Below are positions 12,948 through 17,968 of a stretch of DNA of 17,968 nt, one piece after another (the stretch's first letter is position 1; each line of letters starts with the position of its first letter). Source of the stretch: QHWK01 sp035315685 (lineage in GTDB: Bacteria > Acidobacteriota > Vicinamibacteria > Vicinamibacterales > CAVVIG01); contig DATFXR010000157.1 of assembly GCA_035315685.1 (NCBI GenBank), forward strand, positions 1 to 17,968, in the 5' to 3' direction. Under the pieces are notes generated by a model. The model ran no database searches and was not told where the DNA came from. It worked only from the letters and a program-made list of their open reading frames with translations. Both the position numbers and the translations under genes were made by a program.

Positions 12948-12990
12948 TGCGTTCCCGGCCCCCAGCTTCCAGCGCCCAGCCCCGCGCCGA

Positions 12991-14319
12991 TCACCCGCGA
13001 TACCCCAATCTTCGCTTCATCGCGCGGACGGTGCCCCCGGGATCTCTCGACGCGCCGCGGCCGACGGTACCGAGCAGCCTTGCTGCCTGCGCGGCGTTGC
13101 CGCCGCTCTCCTCGAGCGCCACCGCCAGCGCGTCCCGCTCGAGCGCGCGCACTTCATCGCGGAGGTTGAGCCGTCCCGCCCGGAGCCGCTGCCGCAGCCG
13201 CGCCTGATCGACGACATAATCGCCGTGCCGCGACGTTCGCAGGATTCGCACCGGCAGATCCGACGGCAGCAGCTCGCGCCCCGCGCGCTTGTACACCATC
13301 GTCTCGAACATCACGTTGCGGAGCTCGCGGATGTTTCCGGGCCACGGATAGGCGGCCAGTGCGCGCAGTGCATCGGCGCGGATGGTCTCGACCGCCGGAC
13401 GCTGATGCTCCTGCGCAAATCGATCGAGAAAGTGCTGCGCCAGCCTCGGCAGATCCTCGATCCGCTCCCGCAGCGGGGCGAGATGGATGCGGACGATCGC
13501 CAGCCGCTCGTACAGGTCGGCGCCGAACCGCCCCGAGGCGACCAGCGGTTCCAGATCGCGGTTGGTCGCCGCCAGGATCCGGAAATCCACTTCGTGCCAC
13601 GCGTTCTCGCCGAGCCGGCTGACTACGCGATCCTCGAGGACGCGGAGGAGCTTCACCTGGGTTTCGAGCGGTGTGTCGTCGATCTCGTCGAGGAACACGG
13701 AGCCGCCCGCGGCGGCCATCAACTGGCCGTCGTAGGCCTGGACCGCGCCCGAGAACGCGCCGCGCGCATACCCGAACAGCTCCGCCTCCATCAGCTCGTT
13801 CGGAATGGCGGCACAGTTGATTGGCACGAACCGCCGATCGCGCCGCGGCGACCACGCGTGGATCTGGCGCGCGGCGACCTCCTTGCCGGTCCCGGTCTCG
13901 CCGGTCAGCAGCACCGCCATTGCGGTCTGCGCGACGCGGGCGGCCTGACGTAAGACCGCGCGTGACGCCGCGCTCACCTGCACGATGTGATCGGCCGCCG
14001 GAGGAACTGGCTCCGGCGCCAGCATTTCCTCGAGCCTGCTGACAATCGCGTCGGCCGCGTTCGTGCTGCCGAGCGCGACCACGTCGTATGCGCCGCGGAG
14101 CACGGCGTCGGCGGCACGAGCCGGCGGTACCGGCGCGGCCGAAATCCACAGCCACCGCCCGCGCTCCACGGCCGGCGCCGGCACCTTCACGCTGGTTGCC
14201 GTCGCGACCACGAGCGGCAGGTCCTCCGGGTCCTCCCGGTCAACGTGCATGCCGGCGGCGCGCAGGCGCGCCGCGACGTCACCGGACGGCGGTTTTCCAA
14301 CCCAGGCAATGCTGCGCAT
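12991..14319 (-). CDS. Sigma-54-dependent activator with degenerate receiver domain
   Basis: 442 residues. The AAA+ core has Walker A GETGTGKE (140-147), the sigma-54 contact loop as GAFSGA (187-192) instead of GAFTGA, Walker B GGSVFLDEID (205-214), and FRILAATNRDLEPLV and YERLAIVRIHLAPLRER downstream. The C-terminus is a Fis-type helix-turn-helix (about 385-437: ALERDALAVALEESGGNAAQAARLLG), with a longer than usual turn before TVRAMKRRLG. The N-terminal 100 residues look like a receiver fold (GAYDVVALGSTNAADAIVSRLEEML matches the end of one), but the acidic pocket and the phospho-acceptor Asp are not apparent, so control by phosphorylation is doubtful. It should activate sigma-54 promoters, perhaps that of the divergent flotillin-like gene. 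ATG 14319 has no ribosome binding site and may be leaderless. Confidence 0.92.
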   Translation of the reverse strand: MRSIAWVGKPPSGDVAARLRAAGMHVDREDPEDLPLVVATATSVKVPAPAVERGRWLWISAAPVPPARAADAVLRGAYDVVALGSTNAADAIVSRLEEMLAPEPVPPAADHIVQVSAASRAVLRQAARVAQTAMAVLLTGETGTGKEVAARQIHAWSPRRDRRFVPINCAAIPNELMEAELFGYARGAFSGAVQAYDGQLMAAAGGSVFLDEIDDTPLETQVKLLRVLEDRVVSRLGENAWHEVDFRILAATNRDLEPLVASGRFGADLYERLAIVRIHLAPLRERIEDLPRLAQHFLDRFAQEHQRPAVETIRADALRALAAYPWPGNIRELRNVMFETMVYKRAGRELLPSDLPVRILRTSRHGDYVVDQARLRQRLRAGRLNLRDEVRALERDALAVALEESGGNAAQAARLLGTVGRGASRDPGGTVRAMKRRLGYRG

Positions 14320-14332
14320 CGCCGGTATTAAA
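14320..14332 (-). promoter_or_regulatory. Candidate leaderless -10 element for the activator gene
   Basis: On the minus strand, TTTAAT (14327-14332) is followed by exactly 7 bases and then ATG 14319. The geometry equals that before the kinase gene. No Shine-Dalgarno is present in the short leader. Confidence 0.4.
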
Positions 14333-14399
14333 GCACGTCATGGCCGTCAATCAATTACTGATCTCTCACGAACCAGCGCCTAAACACGGCCGAAATGCC

Positions 14400-14415
14400 C
14401 GGCTCGGCAGATGCA
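14400..14415 (+). promoter_or_regulatory. Candidate sigma-54 (-24/-12) promoter for the flotillin-like gene
   Basis: CGGCTCGGCAGATGCA has GG (14401-14402) and GC (14413-14414) with the obligatory 10-base spacing and matches TGGCACG-N4-TTGCA at 9 of 12 conserved positions. The two departures in the -24 block are C for T and T for A; A replaces T in the -12 block. It lies 55 bases before ATG 14470, and a sigma-54 activator is encoded divergently. In GC-rich DNA such matches arise by chance, hence the moderate score. Confidence 0.4.
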
Positions 14416-14434
14416 CCGATACACCGTATCGGTG
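14414..14434. promoter_or_regulatory. 21-bp perfect palindrome, candidate operator
   Basis: CACCGATAC, ACC, GTATCGGTG: two 9-bp arms perfectly inverted around a 3-bp centre. It is located 35 bases before the flotillin-like start codon and just downstream of, or overlapping, the candidate -12 element. Size and symmetry suit a dimeric repressor site; a short mRNA hairpin is the alternative. Confidence 0.55.
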
Positions 14435-14469
14435 GACGCAAGCCAGTCCGCCTGGAAAGGACAGACGTC

Positions 14470-16278
14470 ATGCTCTCGCTGGTCTGGGAACACCTCTGGT
14501 TCTTCGTCGTGGCGGCCCCGCTCATCGTCATCGGGCTCGCCGTCGTCGCGTCCAGCGTCCGCATCGTCGGTGCGAACGAGTCGGGCCTGGTCGTCAAGCG
14601 GTTCGGGCCGGCGCTCGCCTCGGGCCGCATCGTCGCGCTCAACGGCGAAGCGGGGTATCAGGCGCGCATGCTGGCGCCGGGATGGCATTTCTTCCTGTGG
14701 CGTGTGCGCTATCGCGTGTACAAGGTGCCGACCGTTGTCGTGCGCCCTGGTGAGATCGCGCTCGTCGTGGCGGCTGACGGGGCCGCGATGCCGAGCGAGC
14801 GGGTGCTCGGCAAGGCGGTCGTCTGCAACAACTTCCAGGATGCGGAGGCGTTCCTCACCAACGGCGGCGAGCGCGGCCGGCAAATCATGGTACTGACCGC
14901 TGGTACCTACCGCATCAACCCGGCGCTGTTCGACGTGATCACGACGGCGTCGGCCACGAAAACCGGCCTGACGCCGGCCGACCTGCGCGTCTACCAGGTG
15001 CAGACGGACCGCGTCGGCATCGTGACGATGCTCGACGGCCGGCCGATTCCGGCGGGTGATCTTGCCGGCCCCGTGGTACCGGGGCACGAGAGCTTCCAGC
15101 GCGGCCAGGCGTTCATCGATGCCGGCGGCTGCCGTGGTCTGCAGGAGGAAGTCCTGCTGTCCGGCTCGTGGAACCTGAACCCGTGGCTGGCGCAGGTGGA
15201 GCAGGTGCCGCTCGTCGAAGTGCCGATCGGCTACGTCGGCGTCGTCGTCAGCTACGTCGGCCGCGAGCATCTCGACGTCTCGGGCGAATCGTTCACGCAC
15301 GGCGACCTCGTGGAGCGCGGGCGCAAAGGCGTGTGGGTCGACCCGCTGCTGCCCGGCAAGCATCCGCTGAACACGAAAGTGATGAAGGTGGAGCTCGTCC
15401 CGACGACGAACATCGTGCTGAACTGGGCGCAGCGGACCGAGGCGCACCACTACGACGAACGGCTGTCGTCGATCATCGTGCGTTCGAAGGACGGCTTCTC
15501 GTTCAGCCTCGACGTCTCGCAGATCATCCACATCGGCATGCGCAACGCGCCGCGGGTGATCTCACGCGTCGGCTCGATGCAGAACCTCGTCGATCACGTG
15601 CTGCAGCCGACCGTCGGCAACTACTTCCGCAACTCGGCGCAGCAGGTGACGGTGCTCGAGTTCCTCTCGGCGCGCTCGGAGCGGCAGCGCAACGCGTTCG
15701 AGAACATCCGGACGGCGATCGAGGCGTACGACGTCGAGTGCATCGACACGCTGGTCGGCGACATCGCGCCGCCCGCGGACCTGATGAAGACGCAGACCGA
15801 CCGCAAAATCGCGGAGGAGCTCGAGCGCACCTACGAGGTCCAGCGCGAGGCGCAGATCAAGCGTCAGGCGCTCGAGCGTGAGACCGCGGTCGCGAACCTG
15901 CAGGGTGAAGTGGTGCGATCGGAGCAGATGGTGAAAGTCGCGCAGCAGGACGCGCTGGCAGCGGCCGAACGCGCCCGCGGCGAAGGCAGCGCGCTGGAGC
16001 TCCGCGCCCAGGGTCAGGCGGCGTCGGTCCGGCTGGCGGGTGATGCGGAAGCGGCGGCGCTGCGCGCGGTCGGCGCGGCGAAGGCGGAAGCGTACAAGCT
16101 CGGAGTCGCGGCGGTCGGCGAAAGCGGCTATACGGCGATGCAGATCGCGACAATCCTTGGCGAGCACCACGTGAAGGTCGTACCGGAGATCGCGGTGACT
16201 GGTGATGGCGCGGGTGCAGGAATGGCGAATGTGATGCTCGCGAAACTCGTCGCTGCTGCGGGTGAGAAAAAGAACTGA
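14470..16278 (+). CDS. Flotillin-like SPFH protein with repeated N-terminal beta modules
   Basis: 602 residues from ATG 14470, with GGAAAGGA upstream; an earlier in-frame ATG at 14395 would translate through the palindrome. One membrane anchor lies near the N-terminus (about 9-28). Residues about 31-310 contain four similar 60-70 residue units of the form G-VGxV...G...F..G...GG-RG-Q..VL..G.Y.xNP (landmarks NESGLVVKRFG; RPGEIALVVAADG; TDRVGIVTMLDG; PIGYVGVVVSYVG). The SPFH core follows to about 435 (LSSIIVRSKDGFSFSLDVSQIIHI, NAFENIRTAIEAYDVECIDTLVGDIAPP). A long Ala/Glu/Arg-rich coiled coil (440-550) and a C-terminal VMLAKLVAA helix complete it. Flotillins scaffold membrane microdomains. It is about 100 residues longer than classical flotillins because of the extra beta units. 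Confidence 0.9.
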   Translation: MLSLVWEHLWFFVVAAPLIVIGLAVVASSVRIVGANESGLVVKRFGPALASGRIVALNGEAGYQARMLAPGWHFFLWRVRYRVYKVPTVVVRPGEIALVVAADGAAMPSERVLGKAVVCNNFQDAEAFLTNGGERGRQIMVLTAGTYRINPALFDVITTASATKTGLTPADLRVYQVQTDRVGIVTMLDGRPIPAGDLAGPVVPGHESFQRGQAFIDAGGCRGLQEEVLLSGSWNLNPWLAQVEQVPLVEVPIGYVGVVVSYVGREHLDVSGESFTHGDLVERGRKGVWVDPLLPGKHPLNTKVMKVELVPTTNIVLNWAQRTEAHHYDERLSSIIVRSKDGFSFSLDVSQIIHIGMRNAPRVISRVGSMQNLVDHVLQPTVGNYFRNSAQQVTVLEFLSARSERQRNAFENIRTAIEAYDVECIDTLVGDIAPPADLMKTQTDRKIAEELERTYEVQREAQIKRQALERETAVANLQGEVVRSEQMVKVAQQDALAAAERARGEGSALELRAQGQAASVRLAGDAEAAALRAVGAAKAEAYKLGVAAVGESGYTAMQIATILGEHHVKVVPEIAVTGDGAGAGMANVMLAKLVAAAGEKKN

Positions 16279-16380
16279 GACATGGCTGATGGCTGATGGC
16301 TCATGGCAATGGCTGATGGTTGAAGCGTTCAGCCATCGACCCTAGCCATTAGCCATTAGCCATTAGCCATTAGCCATGTC
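16279..16380. repeat. Inverted two-arm heptamer element D (TGGCTGA/AGCCATT type)
   Basis: Ends are GACATGGCT (16279-16287) and AGCCATGTC (16372-16380), a perfect 9-bp inverted pair. Inward the left arm repeats ATGGCTG and the right arm repeats TAGCCAT, both at 7-nt period, so the arms pair over about 40 bases with recurrent G-A mismatches. The element fills the whole gap between two convergent genes, starting directly after one stop codon and ending four bases from the other. As RNA it would form a long hairpin from either side and may act as a terminator. Confidence 0.85.
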
Positions 16381-16384
16381 GGTG

Positions 16385-17968
16385 TCACTGCGCGGTCGTG
16401 CTTTTTGTGCCCCGCGCTCGCCGCTGCTTCTCCACCATCGCCTGCACATCCGCCGCGAGCTTCTTCGCGTCGTAGGCGATGCCGTCCTTGATCGTCCACT
16501 TGATGCCGCCGACGCGCTCCACCTTGCCAGTCTTGTCGTTGAGGCGGATCGTGCCGTTGGCGTAGAGCACCTTGAAGTTCTGCAGAGGATTCTGATCGAC
16601 GATCACCATGTCGGCCAGCATCCCTTCGCGGACCAGGCCGAACTGCGGGATCTCCCTGGGCTTCTCGTCGGCAGCCCAGTACATCTGGTGCTTCAGCGGT
16701 TCGGTCAGCGTCGCCGCGCCATTGATGGTCGCCGACTGAATCACCTCGAGCGGGTGGAAGCCCGCTTCCTGCAGCAGCTCGAACTCGTTGATGTAGCCGA
16801 AGCCGTAGGTCTGGTAGATGAACCCGGAATCGGAACCGGTCGTGACCCGGCCGCCCATCTTCTTGTAGTCGTTCATCAGCTTGAACCACACCTGATAGAA
16901 GTTGCGGAACGCGACCTCGTCCTCGGTGGTCCAGTCGTACCAGTACGCGCCGTGGTTCTGGCGATCGGGCGTGTAGAAATCCATCAGCGACGGCAGTGTG
17001 AACTTGTCGTGCCACTCGGCGGCGCGGAAGCGCATCACGTCGCGTCCGGCGGAGTAGATCGTCAGCGTCGGATCGAACGTCGTGCCGAGCTTCAGATGTT
17101 CCTCGAGATACGCCTTCCACTCCGGGCTGCCCGGCGGATAGATCTTGTCCCACAGCCGCGCCACCTGGCCGAAACGATCCTGCTCGTTGTTGTAGTTCTG
17201 CGTCACCGGATACGGCTGGACGACGTAGTCCTTGAGTAGCGATTCGAAGTGGCCGTAGAAGTGCGTGACCGTGCCGAGCCCCATCCGTGCCGCTTTGATC
17301 GCGTTCACCTGCACCACGCCGGTCTGCTGCAGGTGGGCGACCGTGCCCATGCCGAGCCCCTTTGCGTCCTGACAGTAGACCTCCATCAGTTCCGGCCACT
17401 CGGCGCCGAGCTTGATCCCGTCGATGCCGTTCTCGTGCGCCCACTTGACCCATGCGTGCGCCTGCTCGACCGTCTGCGGAATGCCTTTGCCCCAGCCGCT
17501 GCCCGGACGCTGATAGTTCCAGATTCGCGGCGCGACGATCTCGTTGCGCGTGCTCCGTTCTTTCTCTTTCACCGCGAGCGCGTTGTCGGTGAGTGGCACA
17601 CCGCGCACCGTCGTCACGCCGTGGGCCAGCCACAGCTTGTATGGATACTCGGCGTCAGGATTCTTCGGCGCGCCACCTGCGTGCACGTGGAGATCGACGA
17701 AGCCGGGCATCACGTACATCCCGGTCGCGTCGATCTCGTGGTCGGCTTTCGGCTGGCGATCGGGACGCAGCGGCAGCCCGGGCGTGCCCGCATTGCGGAT
17801 CGCCGTAATGCGATTCTGATTGACGACGATGTCGACCGGGCCGCGCGGCGGACCGCCGGTGCCGTCGATCAGCATCGCGCCGCGAATCACCATGGTCGCG
17901 TACGGCCCGAACCCTTCGCCCTGCGCGCGCGGCGGCGCCGGCGTCAGCGTCTCGCGCGGCAGCGGCTG
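16385..17968 (-). CDS. Secreted-type amidohydrolase (imidazolonepropionase-like), 5' end outside window
   Basis: The frame stays open to the right edge, giving 527 visible residues. ATG 17893 is internal: the codons before it read PPRAQGEGFGPYATMVIRGAMLIDGTG, as in exported family members, so the start and any signal peptide lie beyond the window. Metal-site residues (counted from that Met) are HxH at 69 and 71 (PGFVDLHVHAG), Lys161 (GIDGIKLGAE, candidate carboxylated lysine), His187 (MGTVAHLQQ), His211 (GTVTHFYGH) and Asp355 (TTGSDSGF). The C-terminal strand set (GLVREGMLADMVIVDQNPLQ) closes the composite domain. The group (COG1228) includes dipeptidases and cyclic amide hydrolases; the substrate here is unknown. 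The C-terminus is Lys/Arg-rich. It is convergent with the flotillin-like gene across repeat element D. Confidence 0.93.
   Translation of the reverse strand, partial: QPLPRETLTPAPPRAQGEGFGPYATMVIRGAMLIDGTGGPPRGPVDIVVNQNRITAIRNAGTPGLPLRPDRQPKADHEIDATGMYVMPGFVDLHVHAGGAPKNPDAEYPYKLWLAHGVTTVRGVPLTDNALAVKEKERSTRNEIVAPRIWNYQRPGSGWGKGIPQTVEQAHAWVKWAHENGIDGIKLGAEWPELMEVYCQDAKGLGMGTVAHLQQTGVVQVNAIKAARMGLGTVTHFYGHFESLLKDYVVQPYPVTQNYNNEQDRFGQVARLWDKIYPPGSPEWKAYLEEHLKLGTTFDPTLTIYSAGRDVMRFRAAEWHDKFTLPSLMDFYTPDRQNHGAYWYDWTTEDEVAFRNFYQVWFKLMNDYKKMGGRVTTGSDSGFIYQTYGFGYINEFELLQEAGFHPLEVIQSATINGAATLTEPLKHQMYWAADEKPREIPQFGLVREGMLADMVIVDQNPLQNFKVLYANGTIRLNDKTGKVERVGGIKWTIKDGIAYDAKKLAADVQAMVEKQRRARGTKSTTAQ

Larger units (their letters stand above)
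12793..12983. repeat. Composite inverted heptamer element C (CTGGGG type)
   Basis: The left arm (12793-12855) is a run of ACTGGGG, CTGGGG and CTGGGAG units with a 6-7 nt period. The right arm (12957-12983) is its inverted counterpart (CCCCCAGCTTCCAGCGCCC, then AGCCCC). The arms fit between the UnbV stop codon, which the left arm overlaps, and the stop of the minus-strand activator at 12991. Nested in the core are a GTAGTGTCCGG half element (12871-12893) and a CAGAGA-type repeat (12921-12947). No gene was found in this 196-bp gap. Confidence 0.75.

Noticed and set aside
14380..15531. A 383-codon minus-strand open frame opposite the flotillin-like gene
   Set aside because: Antisense of a clear SPFH protein; Arg/His/Asp-rich and without motifs.
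16279..16380. CRISPR-like repetition
   Set aside because: Units are 7 nt with no spacers, and no cas genes are present.

Overview
This is a GC-rich bacterial window, densely coded on both strands, most likely from Acidobacteriota and probably class Vicinamibacteria. The evidence is family-level: a VWFA-related Acidobacterial domain protein (TIGR03436 type), a remnant of an ADOP-type ABC permease, a CRTAC1/UnbV FG-GAP protein, a membrane Ser/Thr kinase, a DUF2911 protein and a secreted imidazolonepropionase-like amidohydrolase. This combination is typical of that group. No rRNA, tRNA, CRISPR array, integrase or transposase gene was seen.

Layout. 1-1552: 3' part of a secreted VWFA-type protein. 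1751-3225: a two-gene unit, acetamidase/formamidase-like then a DUF4440/SnoaL-like protein. 3495-4289: a two-domain VOC (glyoxalase-fold) protein. 4408-5058: MsrA. 5201-7570: the DExH helicase HrpB. On the minus strand, 11091-8476 encodes a full Ser/Thr kinase with a large membrane C-terminus, and 8366-7614 encodes an orphan copy of only that membrane module. Divergent from the kinase is a DUF2911 lipoprotein-like or secreted protein (11118-11762). 11816-12794 is a scar: the first 29 codons of an ADOP permease, a heptamer repeat, and the 3' part of an FG-GAP/UnbV protein. 14319-12991 (minus) encodes a sigma-54 activator with a degenerate receiver. Divergent from it is a flotillin-like SPFH protein (14470-16278). 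The window ends in an amidohydrolase (minus) whose 5' end lies outside.

The most striking feature is not a gene. Short arrays with a 7-nt period sit at gene boundaries. At least three are inverted-arm elements with different unit sequences: AATTAAG (3218-3329 and 5083-5197), CTGGGGA/AGCCCC (12793-12983) and TGGCTGA/TAGCCAT (16279-16380). Single arms lie inside hrpB (6647-6680) and exactly at the ADOP/FG-GAP breakpoint (11901-11939). They co-occur with two REP-like palindrome families (GTAGTGTCCGG and CGTAGCGCGAAGG). Several genes take their stop codon, or last codons, from these repeats. They resemble the heptanucleotide STRR repeats described in cyanobacteria. Here the inverted two-arm architecture, the gene-edge positions and the deletion scar suggest a dispersing or recombinogenic element that I cannot assign to a known system.

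Functionally the genes are mostly independent. Two links are supported by layout: acetamidase with DUF4440 (14-bp gap), and the sigma-54 activator with the divergent flotillin, whose upstream region holds a GG-N10-GC candidate promoter and a 21-bp perfect palindrome.
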